A stretch of 57,683 bases of DNA from Mesostigma viride (Eukaryota > Streptophyta > Mesostigmatophyceae > Mesostigmatales > Mesostigmataceae), in contig RPFO01001798.1 in the NCBI GenBank assembly GCA_009746045.1, positions 40,001-97,683 on the forward strand. The letters run 5' to 3'. The translations under genes were made by a program, and so were the position numbers. The notes beneath the pieces are model-generated. The model was not told the DNA's origin, did no database searches, and saw only the letters and a program-made list of their open reading frames with translations. This document shows, one piece after another, positions 31,266 to 40,033 of the stretch. The stretch's first letter is position 1. The number at the start of each line of letters is the position of its first letter.

Positions 31266-32017
31266 ATCCATTTCTGGCCTTGCCTTGCTTTGCATGCATC
31301 ACCACAAAACATCAAATTTATTACAATATGTGTGCTAGCTCTATACGGTGGAATAACACAGACATGTCTACCAGATGGCAACACGGCCATCCGTATGCTA
31401 GGGTGAGCACACTATGTGAATGTGCAGGGCCAGCCCACAGCAGCTGTGCCCCTGCTCTACCCCTTTTGCCAGGGTGGGTGGGTGGGAGGCAAAAGAAACA
31501 ACCTGCTTCCCTAGAATGGAAGCCCACCCTTTATAGCAACCACCTCTCCAGCCAACCCCTACCTGGGTGGCTGGGGTACGGGTGCCAGCACAAAAAATAT
31601 TTTTTTTCTAAAATTATTTTTTCCTTTGGTGCTATACGGCGTTGCATTCTCCGCTCAGCAGGTTAGTCATAGATAAAATGAGCATAGCTCACCAAATCCA
31701 TTTCTGGCCTTGCCTTGCTTTGCATGCATCACCACAAAACATCAAATTTATTACAATATGTGTGCTAGCTCTATACGGTGGAATAACACAGACATGTCTA
31801 CCAGATGGCAACACGGCCATCTGTATGCTAGGGTGAGCACACTATGTGAATGTGCAGGGCCAGCCCACAGCAGCTGTGCCCCTGCTCTACCCACATCTCC
31901 TTACATGGCTAACAGCCGAAAATACGTAGGACATGCAAAAAAGAAAACTTAAACTACCTAGCTATGGGGGTACTTTGTCCCAACCCAGGTTCACCCTCGG
32001 GTTAGTTAAACCATTTC

Positions 32018-32049
32018 CCCCCTGACCTCCCACACAAGGGTGAGGTCAG
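32018..32049. terminator. hairpin after the YR gene
   Basis: CTGACCTC (32022-32029) and GAGGTCAG (32042-32049) form an 8-bp perfect stem 40 bases beyond the minus-strand stop of the recombinase gene (32088). It might mark the mRNA 3' end. The role is inferred only. Confidence 0.3.
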
Positions 32050-32087
32050 TTGATAGCTAAAAGACGAGAGATAAAAACAGGAGGACG

Positions 32088-32441
32088 TCAAAACTCGACG
32101 CCACCGAAGTGGCGCCGGAAAGCCGCTGGGTCAAAACCCAGGGCCTGAGCCCAGAGGGCGGGTGGGATGTCGCGCCCCAGGAGGCTGCGGTGGAGGCCAA
32201 TGTAGCGCGTGACCGAGAGGGCCGAAGCCCACCGGCCGCGCAGCTGGATGGCCTCCGGCGACTCGCCAGCGATGGCGTCGTGCGTCGCCCCCCCATGCCG
32301 GAGGCTGTGAAAAGAAAACATCCCTGGGATGCCCATGCGGGCCTGCACAGCCTCCCACTGCTGCCTAGCCTGGCTGTACGTTAAGCCCGAAAGAGGAGTG
32401 CATCCGGGGGCTGGCCAGCCGTCAGACGTCGCAGGAGCCAC
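32088..32441 (-). CDS. tyrosine recombinase, catalytic C-terminal part
   Basis: The frame carries 'FSFHSLRHGGATHDA' (the H-x-x-R-H box), then 'LRGRWASALSVTRYI' with the W and the nucleophilic Tyr spaced as in phage-integrase-fold enzymes. Together with R-I-S-E-A-L upstream (in the 33871-32381 frame), the full R-H-R-W-Y set is present. A one-base frameshift near 32400 separates the two halves (…PPDALLF / SGLTYSQ…). The enzyme would recombine the circular cDNA into the target. The stop is at 32088. Confidence 0.8.
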   Translation of the reverse strand: MAPATSDGWPAPGCTPLSGLTYSQARQQWEAVQARMGIPGMFSFHSLRHGGATHDAIAGESPEAIQLRGRWASALSVTRYIGLHRSLLGRDIPPALWAQALGFDPAAFRRHFGGVEF

Positions 32442-33871
32442 AAAGAAAGTGGATCCCGGACGAGGACGTGCTGGGCCGCCCCCTGCGCAGTTTTGGGGTT
32501 GCGCAGCACAAGGGCACCGACCATGGGCCCTGGCTCGAGAAGGGGGTGGCCGGGATGAGCCACATCCCGAACCCGCAGCCCTAGCGCCTCGCTAATGCGT
32601 AAATACTGCTGGAAAGCAATAATAATCAACGCACTCAAATGCACCTGTCGACGTGAAACTAGCAACAGGGCAGTGAAATAGCAAAGGCGCCAGGGCATAG
32701 GCGGAGGGCTGACAGCCGGAACAAGCCGCTGCCAACCTGCTAGCAGGCGGTCCGCCAGTACCCAATTCCGAACAATGTCGGGGTAGTACAGGTGCAGACA
32801 GGCCTTGGCATGCTGGCATAAGGTACGCCCCCGCCCGCCCCTGGCATGGTAGACAGCAGAAATCCACTCACAGAAAATGGCTTCCGCGTCAGCTGGGTCG
32901 ACAGGGCCAGGTGGCGCCCACGCCACGTAGACAGCCGCCGCACGCCGGTACGCTGGCAAGGTAGACACAGGGTTGACTGTGCCCTCCAAAAGTGCCAAGT
33001 CCCGAGGGCGTCGCGCCCCCTCAGGCCCAGGGTTGGGATGCACGTCACCACACCGGGTCAAGTCAGGAATCCAAGCGCCACGCCGACTGGCCTTGTCAGC
33101 TGGGTTGTGGTCGGTAGCCACCCAGACCCAGTGGCTCTGCATGTCGCCAGCCAGTGACAGAGCGCAGTAGCGCCGAACCAGCTGGTTGAGGCGGTAGGAA
33201 GACGACCGCCCTCTGACAAACGCCCCCACCACAGCACTGGAGTCTACGAGCCGGACGACTCGCTTACCTCGACACGCCTTGGTCCGGCACGACCACTCGA
33301 CCCCCTGTGTCGCAGCAATCGCCTCCTTGACGTTGATGTGGTTAGGCTGCCCCCGCCACCGGTAGGACAGTGCCGTACGCCAGTGGCCACTATCCAGCAG
33401 GCTGTAGTCCCCCTCCTCCATGCGCTCCAGGTCCCAGTCCTCCCCAGACGTTAAAGCTGTCGTCCGCCACCCCCGCGCTTCGCGCCGGGTCGCCAGCCGG
33501 GCACAATCGGCCCCAGGCAGGTCCCTGTAGACCACCCCACCGCCGGAGCCGCTCGCATCACTTGCGACGACCCGGTCAGAAAGGGGCCGGGCCCTGGCCG
33601 CCCTCAAAAAGGGGGCCAGGTCGATCGCCGCCTGAAGCTCCTGGCGGGCCCCCGCAGGGAGGCGCCAGCGGCGCCCAGGCAGGGAGGCATTCATGGCTGC
33701 TAGCAGCCGGTACGTCTCAGACCACACCGAAAGCATGGGGCGGCACAGCAGATGCATCCACACCCACTTCCCAAGCACAGAACTAAGTTCGCGGTAGTAT
33801 GTAAACCCGCGATCTAAGATTCTATGAGTAGCAGCGATAACTGCCACCACACGCTCAGGAACAGGCACCAC
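32381..33871 (-). CDS. RNase H plus tyrosine recombinase N-terminal part
   Basis: This frame has 496 codons. RNase H signatures are 'VVASDASGSGGGVVY' (first Asp), 'HINVKEAIAATQGVEW' (Glu), 'VRLVDSSAVVGAF' (Asp) and 'WVATDHNPADKASR' (last Asp), the order found in DIRS-group and Gypsy-related RTs. From about residue 300 the recombinase begins: a helical core-binding part (AEAIFCEWISAVYHARGG..), then 'QQYLRISEALGLRVRDV', whose Arg is the first catalytic residue. The frame overlaps the RT frame around 33870-33814 and the real passage between them requires a shift near 33868. Confidence 0.8.
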   Translation of the reverse strand: MVPVPERVVAVIAATHRILDRGFTYYRELSSVLGKWVWMHLLCRPMLSVWSETYRLLAAMNASLPGRRWRLPAGARQELQAAIDLAPFLRAARARPLSDRVVASDASGSGGGVVYRDLPGADCARLATRREARGWRTTALTSGEDWDLERMEEGDYSLLDSGHWRTALSYRWRGQPNHINVKEAIAATQGVEWSCRTKACRGKRVVRLVDSSAVVGAFVRGRSSSYRLNQLVRRYCALSLAGDMQSHWVWVATDHNPADKASRRGAWIPDLTRCGDVHPNPGPEGARRPRDLALLEGTVNPVSTLPAYRRAAAVYVAWAPPGPVDPADAEAIFCEWISAVYHARGGRGRTLCQHAKACLHLYYPDIVRNWVLADRLLAGWQRLVPAVSPPPMPWRLCYFTALLLVSRRQVHLSALIIIAFQQYLRISEALGLRVRDVAHPGHPLLEPGPMVGALVLRNPKTAQGAAQHVLVRDPLSLWLLRRLTAGQPPDALLFRA

Positions 33872-34779
33872 GTCACCATCTCTTTGGTGAATGACCCCAC
33901 CGCCTGCACACCAGTCTGCTCTGCTGTCGCCCGTACCACCTTGTCAGACTTCTGCACCAGCCCAACAGCGGCGTAGGCAGCCTGAACACGATCTAGCTGC
34001 TGATTCACCCCATCCACCGACGCACAGTGGGTGAAATGGAGGTCATCGATCGTCACAGCATGCATACCTTCCAGATCCTGCCGAGATTCGAAGCACGGCG
34101 AGGGCGCCAAGGGCGCAGCAGGGTCCTCCTCCAGCCTCAGCCGGACGGTCTCCCCCGCCTCGTTGGCCTCCGCCACCAGGATCAGCGCGGACATGTTGAT
34201 GCTCAGCCCACGACTAGCCTCCAACGGCGGCTTGGGGCCACAGCGGTACAACACAGACTGATGCACACACTGGGCCACGGCGACGGCCAGCTTGTTGCCC
34301 ATTGGCCAGCACAACATCCACGGCCACACCTTCCGACGAGCCCCACTCAGGCCCACCAGATCCGACCACACCGGCATCCACGCACAGTACCGCCGCATCC
34401 AAACTGGCAGGCGGAGTCTGTTGTAGTACGAATCCAAATCTGATACGCCCCCAAAAACATCCTCCCCAGCGCGCGTGGGCAAATCGCAAATCACGCCAAG
34501 GTGTGGTAAAAAAGCGGGCATAGGATCTGGTAGTGGCATGTTGCCACGCCGGTTGTCCACAATCAGCCGTATACGGCCGTCGGGCTTTCCGACCCCAAAA
34601 GTACCGTTCACCATAGGCGGCTCCTCCTCAAAAAATCCACCCAAAATCCCCCTCTCCACACACACCGTGCAAACCCGCGCGAACTCCTCCATGCTACACC
34701 CCCGCGAGATCCGCATCGACTTCTGCAAGATCCGCTCTGCTGGGCTCAGCGTCCGTACCATCCTACTCTCATCATTCAA
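33814..34779 (-). CDS. reverse transcriptase of element 1
   Basis: 321 codons. DIRS-group RT motifs occur in order: 'FGVGKPDGRIRLIVDNRRGN' (fingers), 'FGGVSDLDSYYNRLRLP' (catalytic Asp motif), 'WPMGNKLAVAVAQCVHQSVL' (replacing the usual P.GL..SP region), 'GMHAVTIDDLHF' (catalytic x-I-D-D), and 'VGLVQKSDKVVRATAEQTGV' (thumb-proximal). Sense probably begins further upstream in the 35015-34776 frame ('GEYAEGAPYEPLVAARLALPG'), so the N-terminus is not fixed. The last ~20 residues are out of frame. Confidence 0.8.
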   Translation of the reverse strand: MNDESRMVRTLSPAERILQKSMRISRGCSMEEFARVCTVCVERGILGGFFEEEPPMVNGTFGVGKPDGRIRLIVDNRRGNMPLPDPMPAFLPHLGVICDLPTRAGEDVFGGVSDLDSYYNRLRLPVWMRRYCAWMPVWSDLVGLSGARRKVWPWMLCWPMGNKLAVAVAQCVHQSVLYRCGPKPPLEASRGLSINMSALILVAEANEAGETVRLRLEEDPAAPLAPSPCFESRQDLEGMHAVTIDDLHFTHCASVDGVNQQLDRVQAAYAAVGLVQKSDKVVRATAEQTGVQAVGSFTKEMVTWCLFLSVWWQLSLLLIES

Positions 34780-35211
34780 AATTGCTCCCCAAGAGGGGGT
34801 AGTAAGTTCAGCACATCCACTTGGCCACCTTCCCCCGGACCAGGCAAGGCCAAGCGTGCGGCCACTAACGGTTCGTAAGGGGCTCCTTCAGCATATTCAC
34901 CCCCATCCACTACAGATCCTGCCATTGCCGCTACGGAACCACCGTTCCGGCGGACAAAGGACCTGCAAGCATCATCGATCCCATCTAGGGCCGCCTGCTG
35001 CAGAGGCCCGGGCACACGGGCTGAATCTACAGCAGGCGGGTCTCGCCCCCCCCCCCCATCCAGTTTAACGCCCTAACCGTCTGACAGGCTAGTGTGCGAG
35101 CATTAAAAGCCCGACTCATCCTATCGCGCCTACGGCCTGAGCGTACCTGCTGCCACCAGTCACGAGGTGGCAGGGGTGCTGGAAGAGGTAGTGGAAGAAG
35201 GCACCGCTCCC

Positions 35212-36312
35212 TCACTTGTTGTTGTTGGACGGGCCGCCCTGCCCCTTCTTGCCGGGACCCTGCTCCAGCTTGTGCTGCAGCTTCCCCATGCTCATCGCCG
35301 CCCGCACCGCCGGAGACGCCAGCATTGCTCCACCCTCCTGGAATGGCAGCATTGCCGACGGAGTCCCCTTCCAACCCGTCGACCCCACATCCACCAGCTG
35401 GCATGCCGTGATCAGCTTTGCCAGGTACTCGGCTGCTGCCAGCTCCAGAATTACTTCGGAGCGTGGCGTGGCCCAGTAGCCAAATTCTGTCACCATCGTG
35501 TCCAGAATTCCTGCCATCTGCAGGAGCAGCATCCGCCTCTCCCCGCTGGCTGAGCTGCCGTGCATCGTCAGCATTAACGATGCACGGATGGACTTCCCCC
35601 CCACGCTCTCTGCGTAGTCCAGCATCCCGGCAGCACCGCCTCCAGCATGTTGCTCACCAGGACCGGCACTGCATGCCCGCTCAGCGCCACCCCCTTCGTG
35701 CGCGCCAGCCTGCCAGCAGTCGCCGCTGCGGCTGGGCTTGCAGTTGCTGGAGTCTTTGCCTGGTCCAGCAGCTTCGACATGGCCGATATCAGGTCGCCAA
35801 TATCTCCGCCAGTGCGGGCGTTGCCCGGCGGGATGGAAGCCCTCCCGCTGGCGTTGCATAGCCCGTCTCGGTCCCCAGCAGCCGACCTATGTTCCGGTCT
35901 AGGTCCGCCACATCCTGGTCGATCGCCCCAGGGCGCCATCCTCCTCGCCAGCGCCCGGTCCACCATGCCCCGCCCCTCCGCTTCCACCTGCCGAAGGGGG
36001 AACACCCCCAGCTCCCACCCCACCTGCTGACACTGGTGGATCCGGCTCTGCAATAGCCTCCCCCAGTTGCGCTGCTAGCACATCGGCCAGGGCCTCCTCC
36101 CCATCCCAGTCGCTGACAAACCCCCTTTTCTCCAACACGTCCATGACGTTCTTGGCACGCCCCGGATTGAGCTTCTGGATCCGCTCTAGCCAATGCCCCT
36201 CCCCTAGGATCTTCTGGACCGCAGTTGCGGCCTCCTTTGGGGTGCATCCCTCCCTGGCTTCTTGCTTGAGCTTTGCTATGAAATTCCGCTCTGGGGCTGT
36301 CACTGAGGTCAT
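35212..36312 (-). pseudogene. gag-like region of element 1, several frameshifts
   Basis: The first frame starts at 36312 (MTSVTAPERNFIAKLKQEAR, charged, helical) and runs to a Gly/Ala-rich linker. Sense then passes to 'AIDQDVADLDRNIGRLLGTE', then 'GRASIPPGNARTGGDIGDLI', then 'MLDYAESVGGKSIRASLMLT' (about 35626), ending in a basic tail (HKLEQGPGKKGQGG) at 35212. I recognise no zinc knuckle. The position upstream of RT and the composition suggest a nucleocapsid-like protein. At least three frame changes make it non-functional as written. Confidence 0.5.
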
Positions 36313-36588
36313 GGTGGGTTATAATGCTTGATGTGTTATATTGCGTTTTGTTTTTTGTGATGTGGTCACTTGAGGTTCTCAGGCAAAAGAAACAACCTGC
36401 TTCCCTAGAATGGAAGCCCACCCTTTATAGCAACCACCTCTCCAGCCAACCCCTACCTGGGTGGCTGGGGTACGGGTGCCAGCACAAAAATATATTTTTT
36501 CTAAAATTATTTTTTCCTTTGGTGCTATACGGCGTTGCATTCTCCGCTCAGCAGGTTAGTCATAGATAAAATGAGCATAGCTCACCAA

Positions 36589-37399
36589 TTCATTCATTCA
36601 TTCATTCATTCATTCATTCATTCATTCATTCATTCATTCATTCATTCATTCATTCATTCATTCATTCATTCATTCATTCATTCATTCATTCATTCATTCA
36701 TTCATTCATTCATTCATTCATTCATTCATTCATTCATTCATTCATTCATTCATTCATTCATTCATTCATTCATTCATTCATTCATTCATTCATTCATTCA
36801 TTCATTCATTCATTCATTCATTCATTCATTCATTCATTCATTCATTCATTCATTCATTCATTCATTCATTCATTCATTCATTCATTCATTCATTCATCAT
36901 TCATTCATTCATTCATTCATTCATTCATTCATTCATTCATTCATTCATTCATTCATTCATTCATTCATTCATTCATTCATTCATTCATTCATTCATTCAT
37001 TCATTCATTCATTCATTCATTCATTCATTCATTCATTCATTCATTCATTCATTCATTCATTCATTCATTCATTCATTCATTCATTCATTCATTCATTCAT
37101 TCATTCATTCATTCATTCATTCATTCATTCATTCATTCATTCATTCATTCATTCATTCATTCATTCATTCATTCATTCATTCATTCATTCATTCATTCAT
37201 TCATTCATTCATTCATTCATTCATTCATTCATTCATTCATTCATTCATTCATTCATTCATTCATTCATTCATTCATTCATTCATTCATTCATTCATTCAT
37301 TCATTCATTCATTCATTCATTCATTCATTCATTCATTCATTCATTCATTCATTCATTCATTCATTCATTCATTCATTCATTCATTCATTCATTCATTCA
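36589..37399 (+). repeat. (ATTC)n array, segment 2
   Basis: About 810 bp of pure ATTC, with one missing base at about 36894 that resets the frame. It lies between elements 1 and 2. Confidence 0.98.
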
Positions 37400-39525
37400 A
37401 TACATTTCTTGTTTTTGGTCCATTGGAGTTCCTTCCCACCAAGAGAAACATTTATTTTACATTTTTGTGTGCTAGGCTTTATACGGACAGCCTATACCAC
37501 ACCTTCAAACTCAGTGCACATCATTATCAAGTTGGTTATTGTAGCACCATGCTGGGGGCCCAGCATACTCGAACACAAGGTGTTGCCCCTCTTAGCAGCG
37601 TGGGTGGGTGGGTGGGAGCTGAAAAGAGGCCTCCCTACGTCCCCTACACCACTCTAAGTACTGACTATCATTCACATTGCGCCACGCAGGCCTGCCGGCT
37701 GGCGCAGGTACAAGGTGTACTGACTGCCAATCACAGTTGCGCCACGCCTGGCGGCTGGCGCAGGTAACAAGGTCTAGTGACGTACGTTAGAAGCTACCTA
37801 GGCCTGCACTCCGGAACCACACTCAGCCTCGGCACAAAAAGGGCCAGCCGGTGCAGTACCCTCGTGACAACCGCTAGTCTTACGCTACCTACGGCAGGTC
37901 GGTCCCCTTTGAGCCCGTCCACGCGTCATATATAAAATGAGCGAAGCTCAGCAAATACATTTCTTGTTTTTGGTCCATTGGAGTTCCTTCCCACCAAGAG
38001 AAACATTTATTTTACATTTTTGTGTGCTAGGCTTTATACGGACAGCCTATACCACACCTTCAAACTCAGTGCACATCATTATCAAGTTGGTTATTGTAGC
38101 ACCATGCTGGGGGCCCAGCATACTCGAACACAAGGTGTTGCCCCCACACCTCCTTCCTGGCCACCAAGGCTGTCGCCAACCTTGGTGCCGAGTTTCTTTC
38201 CGCCCATGGCCCCCCTCTTGCACGCTGCCACGGCTGTACTGCCGCCCCGTGTGGCCGCTACGGTTTCCCGGCGGACGCAGGGCGGCACCCATGTCGTTCC
38301 CCCGTTAGGGGGGCGGTTTCCAGCGGCTGCTCATTAGGCCTTACGCCCCCGGAGCGTCTCTCACAAGCCCAGGACCCATCACCAGCCCCACCCCCGAGGC
38401 TGGGATTTCCCGGCATTGAAACGTACCTTTGTGGCGATAGGCCCTCTACCCTACCAAGGCCTTGGCTTGGAAACTGCTTAGCCAAGGCCCTGACCAGGGC
38501 TTGTGTTGTTGTAGGAAATTTTTTATGGCATAGATATGCCCCCCTGGCTGAACCGAACTCTTTATCGCTTTTCCTATAATGCATCATACAGGATAAAAAC
38601 AAGGCGATAAAACAGCAAGAATTTCAGCCCCGCCAGGCGAACATTCTTTGCTGAAAAACTGGGCAATGATGAAGAGCGCGCTCCTCCCACCAAGATTTGC
38701 TCCAGCCCCGCATCCTCCCCGAAACTCCCGTCTGGCCACAGGCCGAAAGATCGGGTCCGCTGTCAGGCTCCTGGCAGTTATGGGCTACCCTGGCACCCCG
38801 CGCTAGCCATCCCCACGTTTAAGGCAGATTCGCCTCCACCTGTGATTCTTTCCACCGTAGCCGCTGGCCCTGGCCTGTATGGCTCCTTCCCTGACGTTGT
38901 CCGACTAAAAGCGCAGCTTCCCCAGTGTCAGGAAGCTGCTTGCCGCACCCAGGGGTAGAGGGGAATCGTCAGTGGGCCCAGCGCCAGAAATCACACCCTT
39001 TTACTCAAATCGTAGAGCCCCCCACCCAACAACCATTACCGTGGCCTGTAACGGTAGGTGGCAAACATAAAGACCTTTATTCCAGGCCTCTCCACGTCCG
39101 GAGAGGCCGATAGCATCGTCTTACATTCAGCGCAGCCGCCATAGCGGCCAGCCGACCTTGCCAGCAAATGCTGGGATCAAGTTGCGAAGCTGAAAAGAGG
39201 CCTCCCTACGTCCCCTACACCACTCTAAGTACTGACTATCATTCACATTGCGCCACGCAGGCCTGCCGGCTGGCGCAGGTACAAGGTGTACTGACTGCCA
39301 ATCACAGTTGCGCCACGCCTGGCGGCTGGCGCAGGTAACAAGGTCTAGTGACGTACGTTAGAAGCTACCTAGGCCTGCACTCCGGAACCACACTCAGCCT
39401 CGGCACAAAAAGGGCCAGCCGGTGCAGTACCCTCGTGACAACCGCTAGTCTTACGCTACCTACGGCAGGTCGGTCCCCTTTGAGCCCGTCCACGCGTCAT
39501 ATATAAAATGAGCGAAGCTCAGCAG
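37400..39525 (-). mobile_element. non-coding YR retroelement in the ATTC array (element 2)
   Basis: U1 37400-37589, GGGTGGGTGGGTGGG 37602-37616, V1 37617-37954, U2 37955-38144, internal 38145-39187, V2 39188-39525. U copies are 190 bp each and V copies 338 bp each, equal in length and essentially identical. U and V share no overall sequence with those of element 1. The internal ~1.04 kb is GC-rich with no protein signature. Termini ATTCA|ATACATT and CTCAGCAG|TTCATTC again place the insertion at ATTCA^TTC. It is a non-autonomous member needing enzymes in trans. Confidence 0.85.
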
Positions 39526-40033
39526 TTCATTCATTCATTCATTCATTCATTCATTCATTCATTCATTCATTCATTCATTCATTCATTCATTCATTCATTC
39601 ATTCATTCATTCATTCATTCATTCATTCATTCATTCATTCATTCATTCATTCATTCATTCATTCATTCATTCATTCATTCATTCATTCATTCATTCATTC
39701 ATTCATTCATTCATTCATTCATTCATTCATTCATTCATTCATTCATTCATTCATTCATTCATTCATTCATTCATTCATTCATTCATTCATTCATTCATTC
39801 ATTCATTCATTCATTCATTCATTCATTCATTCATTCATTCATTCATTCATTCATTCATTCATTCATTCATTCATTCATTCATTCATTCATTCATTCATTC
39901 ATTCATTCATTCATTCATTCATTCATTCATTCATTCATTCACTCATTCATTCATTCACTCATTCATTCATTCACTCATTCATTCATTCACTCATTCATTC
40001 ATTCACTCATTCATTCATTCACTCATTCATTCA
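39526..40033 (+). repeat. (ATTC)n array, segment 3, with 16-bp higher-order end
   Basis: About 508 bp of ATTC. From about 39938 every fourth unit is ACTC, giving a 16-bp higher-order repeat (ATTCATTCATTCACTC) that continues to element 3. Confidence 0.97.

Larger units (their letters stand above)
31266..36588 (-). mobile_element. Ngaro/PAT-like YR retrotransposon in the ATTC array (element 1)
   Basis: On the + strand: U1 31266-31462, spacer, GGGTGGGTGGGTGGG 31472-31486, V1 31487-31695, U2 31696-31892, internal coding region, V2 36381-36588. U1 and U2 are both 197 bp; V1 and V2 are 209 and 208 bp. On the coding (minus) strand this is A1-gag-RT/RNase H-YR-B1-A2-B2, the split direct repeat of Ngaro, PAT, Kangaroo and TOC1-like elements. 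The junctions ATTCA|ATCC and CACCAA|TTCATTC fit integration of a circle with junction CACCAA^ATCC between A and T of ATTCA^TTC. Genes are present but frameshifted. I saw no methyltransferase domain, which favours Ngaro-like over PAT-like. Confidence 0.85.

Noticed and set aside
31266-31892. U and V repeats as LTRs of an LTR retrotransposon
   Set aside because: U and V are not in the LTR-internal-LTR order. U2 directly abuts V1, and a tyrosine recombinase rather than an integrase is encoded, which fits split-repeat YR elements.
36535-37767. 410-codon and 260-codon IHSF-repeat ORFs in the ATTC arrays
   Set aside because: These are artefacts of the ATTC repeat reading through into element termini.
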